Assembly: GCA_902778285.1 (NCBI GenBank)
Contig: CACYXC010000017.1
Coordinates: 1-64,000, forward strand
Reading direction: 5' to 3'
Source of the DNA: Oscillospiraceae bacterium
GTDB lineage: Bacteria; Bacillota; Clostridia; Oscillospirales; Oscillospiraceae
Length of the DNA stretch: 64,000 bases
The position numbers and the translations under genes are program-made. Below, one piece after another: positions 25,601-35,565 of this stretch; the first letter of the stretch is position 1, and the number at the start of each line of letters is the position of its first letter. The notes below the pieces were generated by a model. That model saw nothing but the letters and a program-made list of their open reading frames with translations, was not told where the DNA came from and did no database searches.

Positions 25601-26108
25601 CATGATGAACGACGGCGTCCGCTTCACCACCGGCGGCGCCGGCGCGATCAACGCCAATGCCGAGCTCTACGACGCGATCCTCAATCCCTTCGGCTCCGTG
25701 GACAGCACGCAGGTCGAATTCAGCGACGCGACCGAGGACTACGAGCACTACGAGGCCGTGCGCTTCGTCTTCGAGGAGCTGCTGATGGCGCCCGCCGGTG
25801 AGGACGTCTTCGGCGTGGACGAGGACGCCACGGTCGGCGAGCTGGCCGGCATGCTCTACGCCCTGATCGGCGGCGATCCCGCCGCGCAGGACGAGGCGAT
25901 CGGGACCTTTGCCCAGTACGGCATCCTGCCGGGTGACATCACGGCCGACGCCGTGCTGACCGGCGCGGACGCCGACGCAATCTTCGCAAGCTTCAGTGCG
26001 GCAGTGGGCGTGCCCTACGCGCCGGTCGGCGCAGGGGACGAGGCCGTCACCCGCGGCGAGCTGGCCCAGCTCTTCCTGGACTACTACGACGCGCTGCCGG
26101 AGGAATAA
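22689..26108 (+). CDS. Exported M16C family zinc metallopeptidase with SLH-like tail
   Basis: A 1139-aa protein. Signal peptide in residues 1-28 (LLSVLLALALLLSAGAFA ... AYAED), then a PreP/falcilysin-like M16C core. The inverted zinc motif HVFEH is at residues 99-103 inside GLPHVFEHATLDGSEKYPSK, with FMNAMTGALYTTYPVAS after it and a candidate third ligand in TVYSEMLG near residue 198. M16C enzymes enclose and cut short peptides. About 130 extra residues at the C-terminus (from FSDATEDYEHYEAVRFVFEE) resemble S-layer homology repeats with AVTRGELAQLFLDYY at the end, so it may be held on the wall rather than secreted freely. Ribosome site AGGAGG is 12 bases away. Confidence 0.88.
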   Translation: MKKLLSVLLALALLLSAGAFAAPGRAYAEDAPALPALGDTVEGFVVKDLRDFPLVGAEIVLFEHERTGAQLVYIANNDRNRVFDLSFFTRAIDNTGLPHVFEHATLDGSEKYPSKALFFNLSYQTYNTFMNAMTGALYTTYPVASLSEAQLLKYADYYTDSCLHPMILEDESIFREEAWRYRLADAEDELSIEGTVYSEMLGAMDLTSTAYSNLLRAAFPGSTIGNISGGDPAFIPDMTWESLRDYHELYYHPSNCCAYLYGQFEDYIAFLKLLDEAFAPYEKREFDFTDADYVPLTESVTDLQAFPVEAGSSADNTSEIFYAFVCPGLNQDPQEELVLNTLTDLLVVDASPLMQALKKALPSGQFASYIELDGQEDMIVVYGSNLNPDDAETFRSTVDEALAGLAETGFPQELVDGVMSSLSLSIKLTGESELVGEPLIESLIGYYASTGELYGYMDYVDAMEQIDEWNEQDLYREAIQNWLLGAEVTVLSATYPEPGLREQLDEAEAARLAEVKAGMSEEELQALVEQTNAEDEPDDASAYVAALQAVTVSSLPEEIRLYDVAEKEEDGVRYIDVAADVDGVGNPILLLDASALPQEDILWFALYCKLLGELDTASYTQEELSVLRTRYLYNGQIRLSIAEDLESGELCPRLRAEWMSADEDLAAGYDLVYEMLYNSDFSDGERLSGLITKTKAALKSDINGEPYRAAIFRALGYYSPLYRYYSYFNFTDFYSFLEQVEAMAAEDPAAVTAKLESIRDYFHNRDKAVAVYAGSEDGIAVNAPLAAAFLGKLDNTPREPVAYELPQPAKNEALILDSTVSYNGVAIDFASLGLEDYSGDMSAVASLVSDAYLYPMLRDQYGAYGVLHDFMEDCGPYVVSYRDPNIGETFRVYEDLPDFLTELEMDQEELDGYILSTYSRYAASQGELSGAAEAAMDAVTHDSQEKKLDYMRALKALTPEALQDYAALYAAMMNDGVRFTTGGAGAINANAELYDAILNPFGSVDSTQVEFSDATEDYEHYEAVRFVFEELLMAPAGEDVFGVDEDATVGELAGMLYALIGGDPAAQDEAIGTFAQYGILPGDITADAVLTGADADAIFASFSAAVGVPYAPVGAGDEAVTRGELAQLFLDYYDALPEE

Positions 26109-26127
26109 GCGAAAACGATCAAAACCT

Positions 26128-26352
26128 GCGCGGGAGGCCGAAAGGCCTCCCGCGTCAAGCTGTCGACAAAGTGTCGACAGCTTGAAAATCAAAAATGAGA
26201 ACTCCCCAAAAAGTTCTCATTTTTGAGTATATCAATCGCGAGAGGGAATAACCGGGGGAATCTTCCTCTCGCGCTCTCCCCATGCGTGTCAAACTTCGGC
26301 AGCATGGGTTTGTCTACAGTCTGGCGCGGGAGGCCGAAAGGCCTCCCGCGTC
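26128..26352 (+). mobile_element. Terminator-duplicating element, family A, copy 2
   Basis: Two identical 29-bp copies of a hairpin (GCGCGGGAGGCCGAAAGGCC..., 26128-26156 and 26324-26352) flank a 167-bp interior. The interior starts with AAGCTGTCGAC-AAAGT-GTCGACAGCTT, carries a second hairpin (AAAAATGAGAACT and complement), a third around CGCGAGAGGGAATA, and ends GTTTGTCTACAGTCTG. The hairpin flanks would act as terminator for the M16C peptidase gene. Confidence 0.8.
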
Positions 26353-26493
26353 GCTGCTTTTACAGAAAATAATGATAACCGAGCCTGATTTTGACAACTA
26401 AAATGTGCCGCGGTTTGATTTTCCCCTGGCGCACATACTGTTTTTTGCGGACCAAGCGAACGCAGACAGAATTGCGAAGGGGAGCTATAGGAT

Positions 26494-27483
26494 ATGAAAA
26501 AGACGATATTGACGGCGCTGATCGCCCTTGCGCTGGCAGCCGCGGCGCCGACGGCCTTTGCCCGTGAGCTGGCGCTGGGCGGCCAGGTCGTGGGCATCCA
26601 GATCAGCACCGCGGGCGTGCTGGTGGCGGGCACCGGCGCGGTGGAGACCGGCGAGGGCAGCCGCTCGCCGGCGGAGGAGGCCGGCGTACACACGGGCGAC
26701 GTGATCGTGGAGCTGGCCGGTCGGAAGGTAAAGAGCGCGGGAGAGCTGATCTCGGCGGTGGCGGAGCTCCAGGGCGCGGACGCGGAGCTGACCGTACTGC
26801 GCGGCGGAAAGCCGCTGCTGCTGACGGTGAAGCCCATCCGGTCCAAGGAAAACCAGTGGATGCTGGGCATGTGGCTGCGCGACGGGATCTCCGGCATCGG
26901 CACGGTCACCTTCTGCGACCCGGCCACGGGGCTCTACGGAGCCCTGGGCCACAGCATCAGCGACTCCGACAGCGGAGCGATGCTTCCGATGGATGAGGGG
27001 AGCATCACCGAGGCGCAGATCGTCTCCATCAAGCCCGGCACCGCCGGCGCGCCCGGCGAGCTCAACGGCTCCGCCGATCCCGGGAAGGTGCTGGGCAGCA
27101 TCGAGCGCAACACCGAGCACGGCATCTACGGCCACATGAACCACGTCGGCGTCGGCCGTGTGGTGGAGACCGGGGAGATCCGTACCGGACCGGCCACGAT
27201 CCTGGCCACGGTGGACGAGGGGAAGACGAAGGAGTTCTCCGTCCGCGTCAGCCGGATCTACCGGGACGGCGACGGGGAGCACGTCATGCTCAGCGTGACC
27301 GACCCCGAGCTCTGCGCCCGCACCGGCGGCATCGTGCAGGGCATGAGCGGCAGCCCCATCCTGCAGGACGGGAAGCTGGTCGGCGCGGTGACGCATGTCT
27401 TCCTCTCCGACCCGAAGCGCGGCTACGGCATCAGCATCCGGGACATGCTCGACGACGCGCTCATCCTCGACGAGGCGGCATAA
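26494..27483 (+). CDS. spoIVB: SpoIVB-type serine peptidase
   Basis: A 329-aa protein: N-terminal signal/anchor helix (ILTALIALALAAAAPTAFA), a PDZ domain (about residues 50-110; AEEAGVHTGDVIVELAGRKV), and an S55 peptidase domain with GIGTVTFCDPATGLYGALGHSI (catalytic His) and QGMSGSPILQDGKLVGAVTHV (catalytic Ser). In Bacillus, SpoIVB is made in the forespore and cleaves SpoIVFA to activate sigma-K. It is shorter than the Bacillus protein (about 426 aa), mainly at the N-terminus. It supports the idea that this organism sporulates. Confidence 0.92.
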   Translation: MKKTILTALIALALAAAAPTAFARELALGGQVVGIQISTAGVLVAGTGAVETGEGSRSPAEEAGVHTGDVIVELAGRKVKSAGELISAVAELQGADAELTVLRGGKPLLLTVKPIRSKENQWMLGMWLRDGISGIGTVTFCDPATGLYGALGHSISDSDSGAMLPMDEGSITEAQIVSIKPGTAGAPGELNGSADPGKVLGSIERNTEHGIYGHMNHVGVGRVVETGEIRTGPATILATVDEGKTKEFSVRVSRIYRDGDGEHVMLSVTDPELCARTGGIVQGMSGSPILQDGKLVGAVTHVFLSDPKRGYGISIRDMLDDALILDEAA

Positions 27484-27587
27484 AGAAACGGGCGTGCCGC
27501 AAAACGCAGAAAAGAGGCGCAAACGGACGGTTTTGACGCAGGGGCGGGGCTCGGCCCCGCCCGGCGCAGGGCAAAGAAAACGTGCAG

Positions 27588-27640
27588 AGAAAATGTGAGG
27601 CGAATTCGCAGCATTGTACGAATTTGCCTCACATTTTCTT
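27588..27640. terminator. Terminator-like hairpin between spoIVB and the island
   Basis: GAAAATGTGAGGC and GCCTCACATTTTC form a long stem, extended by AATTCG and CGAATT further inside, around a 10-base loop. It can serve spoIVB (plus) and the recombinase gene (minus). A GC-rich motif (GGGGCGGGGC) of the dispersed type lies at 27541-27562. Confidence 0.7.
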
Positions 27641-27729
27641 TGAAAGGTCCTGTTTTTCTGCCGGGAGGGGCAAGGGCCTCCACCCGTAAGATAGTTTTAT
27701 CATCATTTGCAGGGACGGCATGGCATTGG

Positions 27730-29816
<2,087 letters not shown>

Positions 29817-29959
29817 CAAGCGTCCTCCTTTTCATTTTTTTGCATTCTCATTTTCTCATAAAACGAGTCCTATAAACTGGACAATGCAAGATAAAAAGAA
29901 AAAACTCTTCTGGCCGCATACGTGGCGTGAAGAGTTTTCCTTTTGCACCGTGTCTGCAA

Positions 29960-30035
29960 AACTGTGAGATGAAATCGATCCCGTGCGGGATTGGGGTGCA
30001 CAAACCCCAACAAGTGCCGGAGGACACAATTTCAT
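29960..30035. other. Stem-loop rich, possible oriT or mobilisation remnant
   Basis: Within the gene-free stretch 29817-30273, ATCCCG-TG-CGGGAT (29978-29991) and TTGGGGT-GCACA-AACCCCAA (29992-30012) form two neighbouring perfect hairpins. This pattern is seen near transfer origins of clostridial mobile elements. Short minus-strand frames here have no ribosome site and are not called as genes. Confidence 0.4.
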
Positions 30036-30273
30036 TTTTGTCAGACGATGCGAAACTTGCTCTTGGCAGGTTTTTGCGATCGTCGGCAAGGACAAAAACG
30101 AATAAGTGTGGCACAAGGCGAATCTTGCTTTTAAGCAAGTCTCGTCTTTTTTACATTAACTGCCAAATACAACTCTAAAGACGAAAGTTCACAGGGGTTC
30201 AAGTACCTTACCCTCTGCCAATCCGACGAAACGCACGATGATTGTTCTCAATCACCATGCGTTTTATCCGTTC

Positions 30274-31314
30274 TTATTTCTTATTATTTGTTGTCAGATT
30301 TGAAATCGGATTTAACTCTTCATCCAAAACACAAAAGGACAGTTTTGTCGTCTCGCCATTTCCTTTTGTAAAGCTAAAAGTTGAGCTTCTGGCGCGTCCA
30401 AATTCATGTATTTTTGCTTTTCCGTTATCGATAGTCAGTAGGAACACAACATTTAATACATCATTATAGGGACAGAACAAACCGCCCTGGACGAGTATGG
30501 TTTTATATGAGTAGATTGTGTTACTAGCATTCTTTTCAATATTTATTAAGTTGTTCTCATCAATTACAACCAGTGGACTACCAAGAATAGCATCGTACAA
30601 CAAACTTGCTGCTGCAGAAAGCATTTCCCGTAAAGCAAGAAGCTTAAAAGAAATAATCTGCAATGCGTCTACAGGATTAACTTGTTGATTTGGCTTATAG
30701 CTTTGTTCTCGGACTTTAAAAGCTAAAATATCATTAGACACTATATCCATTGGTGCCTGAATAATATCTCTATATAATACGCTAAAAAGACTTCTTATTG
30801 CTTCGTCAGGAACATTACTAAAAGCTAACAGTAGATTTGTATCCATTAAACCATGGTATACGGAACTATCCTTAAACGCATTTACTGCACTATCCAAAAT
30901 AGATGTATCAATATCAATGGTTGGGATACCTACAATGGGTTTAAAAAAAGAATATGGAGATAGCATTTCTCCTATTTTATGGTTCTGCTCTGAGATATCC
31001 TCAAGACATAATTCAATAAAGCGTGATATATAACAATAGCCATAGGATATGTCAGTGAATTCCTTCTCAGTCAGCGCAATTCTCTCTGCTGTAACCTCTG
31101 GAAATGATGTTAACTTATTCTGATATGCAAGCAGCAAGCCATAAAACTCTGCCCGCAGAAGAATGCCATTATTGCAAACATCCTTTTTAGGGTCGAGCAC
31201 AGAATCTGATTTTGTAAACCTTAAGGAGGCAAGGGTATTACGAAGATCATTAAATTGATTCATAGAAGAGAGTATTTTGCATAAATCAAAGATTTCGCTT
31301 CTAAAACGTTTCAT
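30274..31314 (-). CDS. Hypothetical protein, partner of YaaC-like protein
   Basis: A 346-aa protein of an unrecognised family, mostly helical, with no signal peptide or clear membrane helix. Segments such as EKEFTDISYGYCYISRFIEL, FKDSSVYHGLMDTNLLLAF and NVVFLLTIDNGKAKIHEFG give no known motif. The codon use is AT-rich like its island neighbours. Its start overlaps the stop of the YaaC-like gene by four bases (31311-31314, ATGA type), so the two should be made together and may form one complex. No function is proposed. Confidence 0.7.
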   Translation of the reverse strand: MKRFRSEIFDLCKILSSMNQFNDLRNTLASLRFTKSDSVLDPKKDVCNNGILLRAEFYGLLLAYQNKLTSFPEVTAERIALTEKEFTDISYGYCYISRFIELCLEDISEQNHKIGEMLSPYSFFKPIVGIPTIDIDTSILDSAVNAFKDSSVYHGLMDTNLLLAFSNVPDEAIRSLFSVLYRDIIQAPMDIVSNDILAFKVREQSYKPNQQVNPVDALQIISFKLLALREMLSAAASLLYDAILGSPLVVIDENNLINIEKNASNTIYSYKTILVQGGLFCPYNDVLNVVFLLTIDNGKAKIHEFGRARSSTFSFTKGNGETTKLSFCVLDEELNPISNLTTNNKK

Positions 31315-32411
31315 CGCTTAGCCTCCTTTCTCTGTATTTCCGCTTGAATTAAGTCCTTTATTTCATGCTCGCCCAACACTTTAATCTGATTCTCAGGTTC
31401 ATATTTTTTGTTTTCAAATGAATACTCACATTTCTCAATTATCGAAAGGACAATATTCGGAAGTATCCTGCGAGAGATTTCCAAGAACTTTTCGACAAGA
31501 AGCTTTTCGCCTCGTTCATCAAGCCGCACAAACGGATTCCATATCTGTGGAGAATATCTACAAAGCGATGCCATTCCAAACAATGCCACATACATGTAAA
31601 TCCATTGCGGCAAGATGATATCCTTGTTTCTGTTTCTATGCCCCGCAAGTAGAAAAGACTGTCCGGTGATTGAGGTGTAGTGTATTGGATCCTGCAGGTA
31701 TTTATGTCGTAGAACAGCTATTGTCATTCCATCCTGTTCTGAAATAGAAGGATTCAAGTAGCTTTTTGTAAAATTAGGCACGCGGGATAACTGATCAAGT
31801 ACATTCTCTCGAGATGTGCGCCCTATAGATACTCTTTCAAGGTTGCCGTCTTCAGTGAGTACGGTCTCTAGTGGGATACAGTAGTTTTCATCTTCACCGT
31901 AGCACTGAACGGCTTCCAAGTTAATTTCGGGAATAGAGAGAAGGATTTCTTTTATGCATAGGTCATCGAGATCAGTTAAAGAGAGACCATCGGCTTCAAT
32001 CTTCTGGTTGAAGACATTTATACCGCCGTTGTTTGGCGAAACAAAATGAATCTTTGTTTTGCCTATCTCGGATGAGGCTTTTTCCGGGAGGGCTTTCATA
32101 CCATGGCTCTCAATATCCAGCGGCTCACCAGACAGCAATGTACTTGCCGCTAAAAACAGATTGACCGTCCCATAGTACAAAAGCAAGGGTGCGGTATGGA
32201 GCGTTGCTTTTTGGGACAAGGAATAGTACTCGTTGGCCTGCAATAATGACCCTATTATTGTTTCACAAAGAGCATCTTCTTTCCCATGTGTATTAATCCC
32301 GTTGTTTGAAAAGTACCTTTGTACTCTTGCCTTATATGAGTACTGTAGGAGTTTTTTCCAGAGCTCATCTTCCGGGTTTTCTGTATAAACAGTTATTCTT
32401 TCTTTTGCCAT
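31311..32411 (-). CDS. YaaC-like protein
   Basis: A 366-aa cytosolic protein. It matches the general plan of the YaaC-like family: SYKARVQRYFSNNG near the start, a long helix TAPLLLYYGTVNLFLAASTLL with an HGM motif after it, and LPQWIYMYVALFGMASLCRYSPQIWNP in the C-terminal part. YaaC of Bacillus has no well-established function; relatives occur in genome islands and near defence genes. ATG at 32411 is preferred because GGTGG lies just upstream; an ATG at 32429 is possible. It is coupled to the downstream hypothetical gene. Confidence 0.65.
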   Translation of the reverse strand: MAKERITVYTENPEDELWKKLLQYSYKARVQRYFSNNGINTHGKEDALCETIIGSLLQANEYYSLSQKATLHTAPLLLYYGTVNLFLAASTLLSGEPLDIESHGMKALPEKASSEIGKTKIHFVSPNNGGINVFNQKIEADGLSLTDLDDLCIKEILLSIPEINLEAVQCYGEDENYCIPLETVLTEDGNLERVSIGRTSRENVLDQLSRVPNFTKSYLNPSISEQDGMTIAVLRHKYLQDPIHYTSITGQSFLLAGHRNRNKDIILPQWIYMYVALFGMASLCRYSPQIWNPFVRLDERGEKLLVEKFLEISRRILPNIVLSIIEKCEYSFENKKYEPENQIKVLGEHEIKDLIQAEIQRKEAKR

Positions 32412-32442
32412 AGTGCCACCAACTACCATTTCCAGTCGTTTC

Positions 32443-32787
32443 TCATTTTATCGGCTTGATTGTAGATTCGATAAACGCTGCCTCGTCAGCGGATAACTGC
32501 TCCTGTGTTTTAATTCCCTTCTGGAGCAAAACAGAGATTCCTTTCAGCCGCAGGAACGTCTCTGCGTTGATATAGGATTGCTGCGCTGTCGTCGGCATGG
32601 TTTGATGCGTAGTATTCCATGCCAGCGTTTCGATAAGGTACTTCGTTGTCAAAGACTGGATGTGCTGCTGCATGGCGTCGTATTGCCGCGTACTGTAGTA
32701 CAGCCGCAGCTTTTTTACTTCGTCGATCAGATCGGCGATTTCCTTGATGTCTTTATACTGTTCAAATGTGTTCAGGTAATCATTCAT
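32443..32787 (-). CDS. Small hypothetical protein with restriction-enzyme-like tail
   Basis: A 114-aa helical protein. The last residues, LSADEAAFIESTIKPIK, are very similar to the end of the neighbouring fragment at 32793-33300 (LTPDEIAFIEATIKPME), which is the tail of a type II restriction-modification enzyme. The rest (YKDIKEIADLIDEVKKLRLYYSTRQYDAMQQHI) is not recognised. It lies five bases after the fragment's stop. It may be a specificity or accessory protein of the system. Confidence 0.6.
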   Translation of the reverse strand: MNDYLNTFEQYKDIKEIADLIDEVKKLRLYYSTRQYDAMQQHIQSLTTKYLIETLAWNTTHQTMPTTAQQSYINAETFLRLKGISVLLQKGIKTQEQLSADEAAFIESTIKPIK

Positions 32788-32792
32788 ATTCG

Positions 32793-33300
32793 TTACTCCA
32801 TCGGCTTTATCGTCGCTTCAATAAACGCAATCTCATCGGGCGTCAGATGATATTTTGCATACAGTTCCGTGTCTGTCCACGGCTTTGAAAAATCTTGAAG
32901 CGGAACGAATCTATAGGTTTTGTTTGGCAAGTCCTGTGAAATCCTACATGCCAAAACCAGTATCCTAAAGAATTTCGTCTTCAAATAGGTTATAAAACTA
33001 TGGGCCTCAATTTCATTCTTGAACGGGGCGTAAAGATATGTCTGTGAACATACAGAGTTATTTCCCGCGAATTCAGGTTGACCGACTATTTGATGGGGGA
33101 AATCTTCTCCTGCGCCATACGCCTTCGGTATAAGAACCTTGCATTTCTCGATATCCTGAGCATTTTTCGAAATATCAGTTTTTCTTACATATGCAGTTTT
33201 TCTAACAGCCCTATCAAGATAGAAGAGTTTTACGTCGTGGCCTGCTGCTTTTCTATTAAAGATTGTAATTGGATTCTTTTTACTTGTCGCCGGATTGGTT
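32793..33300 (-). pseudogene. C-terminal remnant of an Eco57I-type restriction-modification enzyme
   Basis: The minus strand encodes, in one open frame without a proper start, TPFGIPTNPA ... LIPKAYGAGEDFPHQIVGQ ... SVCSQTYLYAPF ... YLKTKFFRILVLA ... FVPLQDFSKPWTDTELYAKY ... FIEATIKPME. This is the typical end of the large bifunctional restriction-modification proteins; the methylase and nuclease parts are missing. It overlaps, in another frame, the end of the helicase gene, so the two were joined by a deletion near 33300. Only the last 63 residues (from the ATG at 32984) could be a small protein. Confidence 0.7.
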
Positions 33301-34582
33301 GGGATTCCAAACGGAGTAGAGCAGAAAACGCAAAAGACACGCCGCTATCGCGCAGCTCTTTCAGCCGATGACGAGAAGATTCATTTGGATTAAAAGCAAA
33401 ACGGATCATCTGGGGGAATCCATAATATGGGTTCTCCCATTCTTCTTTTGGCTCGTCTGCGGTGTTGTTCTCTTTGATCCATGCCTCCTGGTCTTTAACG
33501 ATGTCGGTAAACTGGTAGAAAGCGATAATGTCATCCTTGGAAAATTCGCTGCCCATTAAAATGCGGTAAGGTGTGCCAGAGAGATGAAGCCTTATGCGGG
33601 CATCAAGGAATTTCATTTGCTCTTCTGCTTCGGCAGCTTCAACGAAGTCATCCACATCGCCACCATGCTGTTTGCCTGCCGCGCGCAGAACGCGTCCATA
33701 CTTCTCGGCTCGGGCGCCAAAATGCGTCTCGTCTACGATCAGAAGGTCAATTTCACGGCCAAAGATTTCCCGATGTTTCTCTTTGATCGTGTCTCCCTGC
33801 AAATCCTGTAAGGTCAGAAAAACAACAACTCTTCTGCCTGAATCAAGTATATCCTTGATTATACTTTCGCTTGAAAGCAGCTGTTCGCCTGTAAGAAAAG
33901 CATAATCAGCAAATCTTACATGGCTTTCAACAGTCTTTTTCCACTCTTCTTTTACATCGGCTTTTGCGGATACAATCACCACGATGCCGGCATTCATTTC
34001 AGTGGCACAGTACATGGACGTGAAGGATTTACCGAACCGCATGACAGCATACATCAGTAGATTTGTTCTCCCAGCGTCTACAGCTGCCTTGAACTGTCGT
34101 ATGGTTTTGTCTTGGTTGGGACGCGGAGGATAGGTCTCTGTGCGTTCATATGTATGAGTTTCCGGCAAACCGGTTTCTGCGCTGTAAAACTGGTATTTGC
34201 CAGTGTTTTCATCGAAATCCTGTTGAATATCCTCAACGGCCTCAGCAATGTCAAGCGCTGACGCTTCCTTGAAAAACTCTCTGGAATAGTAAATTCCCTG
34301 TTCTATATTGGCGGGAAGCAATCTGGTACGATGTCGCTCTCCCTCTAGGAAACTGTGCACGGCAAAATCGCGGAAGTAAACATCGTCACTTACTTTCGCA
34401 ATTTGATCGTATTCCTTTTGAAGATCCGGAAAATGCTCACGCCACTCCTGCAACCGAACAGCCACAGGACGGTAGGTGTCACCGACTTTGAGATAATTCG
34501 GAATGGTGTTCGTGGTAAATGCGTAGATGTGAGGATCGACTCTGCCGGTAATCAATTGATCCAATACGGTTAAATCTCTCAT
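33230..34582 (-). CDS. DEAD/DEAH helicase-nuclease of a restriction-like system, truncated
   Basis: A 450-aa product beginning MRDLTVLDQLITGRVDPHIYAF, which has an N-terminal GIY-YIG-like look (AFTTNTIPNYLKVGDT), followed by a helicase core: motif I in AVMRFGKSFTSMY, motif II VDETHFG, motif III LSGTPYRIL. The second RecA-like half is absent; the frame runs out in LESQPIRRQVKRIQ, which is out-of-frame sequence of the fused methylase remnant. Members of this family are usually much longer. Start at 34582 overlaps the stop of the upstream gene (ATGA). Probably inactive as a complete restriction factor. Confidence 0.7.
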   Translation of the reverse strand: MRDLTVLDQLITGRVDPHIYAFTTNTIPNYLKVGDTYRPVAVRLQEWREHFPDLQKEYDQIAKVSDDVYFRDFAVHSFLEGERHRTRLLPANIEQGIYYSREFFKEASALDIAEAVEDIQQDFDENTGKYQFYSAETGLPETHTYERTETYPPRPNQDKTIRQFKAAVDAGRTNLLMYAVMRFGKSFTSMYCATEMNAGIVVIVSAKADVKEEWKKTVESHVRFADYAFLTGEQLLSSESIIKDILDSGRRVVVFLTLQDLQGDTIKEKHREIFGREIDLLIVDETHFGARAEKYGRVLRAAGKQHGGDVDDFVEAAEAEEQMKFLDARIRLHLSGTPYRILMGSEFSKDDIIAFYQFTDIVKDQEAWIKENNTADEPKEEWENPYYGFPQMIRFAFNPNESSRHRLKELRDSGVSFAFSALLRLESQPIRRQVKRIQLQSLIEKQQATT

Positions 34583-35565
34583 ATCCTCGCTCCGTTCTTC
34601 AGCAGTGAGACGAACTTCACCTTTTTGTTCTCTTTCCAGTCCATGATCATGCAATAGATTCCTGTGTGTAACAGGGGATCATTCTTTGCACACCCCTCAC
34701 AAGGACGTTTTTCCGGCTCGTCATCGAAGAGCTGAAGCTGCCCGCTGTCCGTATCCTTACAGCTGTCGGGAATCACGTACTTAAGCCCATCCATCTGCCA
34801 AATGTTCCACGACAATATCTCTGCTATACTGCGCAGATCATCCGTATCCGGTTCTTTTTTAAAGCGCGCAATATAATAATCAACATAGGACAGCAGCAGA
34901 TTCTCTCTGGCAAGCAGCACATTATCCCCCTGCCAATCAAAGCCATATACGCTCTGGAATGCGATAGTTGCCCATTCACGCCACGTCTCTTCTGTTTCGG
35001 CGTTCTCCATGACAACTCGCATTTTGCGATCCAGCAGACCGATCCGCTGGGCAAGATCTATGGTATCCCCTGTGACCGTATCATAGCGGCTTACCAAATA
35101 AGGCGCTTCCCCACATGTGATCTCCAGGCGGACATCTCGAACATAGTCCTCCCACGTTTTTCCGTCGGGCGTTGGAAATGCAATTTTGCCCTCCGTGGCA
35201 GTCCAACGCTTTTCGTGTTCTGTGTTAAACACATTTTCTGCGCCAAACCACGCATTATCAACCAGATTGTTCTGTTTGTTGCAAACCCATGAGGGCGTAA
35301 AGACTTCCGCTTTTTGCTTGATGCGTTCAACCTGCTCTTTTTTTGACTTCTCCACTCGAGGCTTTACAACATTGCCGTTATAGCCGATGACGGACAACAC
35401 TTCTATATAATCATGCCACTGAAAGCCGACTCCTTTATGGGCATAGTTATCCGTCGCCCAGATAATGTTTTTGCCTGATGAATGATCCTTCAGTAGAATC
35501 GCAAGCAACTCATGATCGCGGCGAAATAGATAGTTTTCTTTTATATCAATTTGATTCTTGTCCAT
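34579..35565 (-). CDS. Restriction endonuclease subunit M-like protein
   Basis: A 328-aa protein starting MDKNQIDIKENYLFRRDHEL. It has AEVFTPSWVCNKQNNLVDNAW, which recalls the FTP motif at the start of N6-adenine methylases, and EITCGEAPYLVSRYDTVTGD, which may be a variant of the SAM-binding motif I. I see no NPPY catalytic motif, so methylation activity is doubtful. Its ATG overlaps the stop of the ATPase gene and its stop overlaps the helicase start, so all three genes are translationally coupled. Database entries I recall under this name have the same layout. Confidence 0.65.
   Translation of the reverse strand: MDKNQIDIKENYLFRRDHELLAILLKDHSSGKNIIWATDNYAHKGVGFQWHDYIEVLSVIGYNGNVVKPRVEKSKKEQVERIKQKAEVFTPSWVCNKQNNLVDNAWFGAENVFNTEHEKRWTATEGKIAFPTPDGKTWEDYVRDVRLEITCGEAPYLVSRYDTVTGDTIDLAQRIGLLDRKMRVVMENAETEETWREWATIAFQSVYGFDWQGDNVLLARENLLLSYVDYYIARFKKEPDTDDLRSIAEILSWNIWQMDGLKYVIPDSCKDTDSGQLQLFDDEPEKRPCEGCAKNDPLLHTGIYCMIMDWKENKKVKFVSLLKNGARI

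Noticed and set aside
22641..26192. Long minus-strand open frame opposite the M16C peptidase gene
   Set aside because: Valine/glycine-rich shadow translation; the plus strand has a promoter, ribosome site, signal peptide and metal motif.
29848..30138. Small minus-strand frames in the oriT-like stretch
   Set aside because: Two overlapping frames without ribosome sites in hairpin-rich DNA; more likely non-coding.
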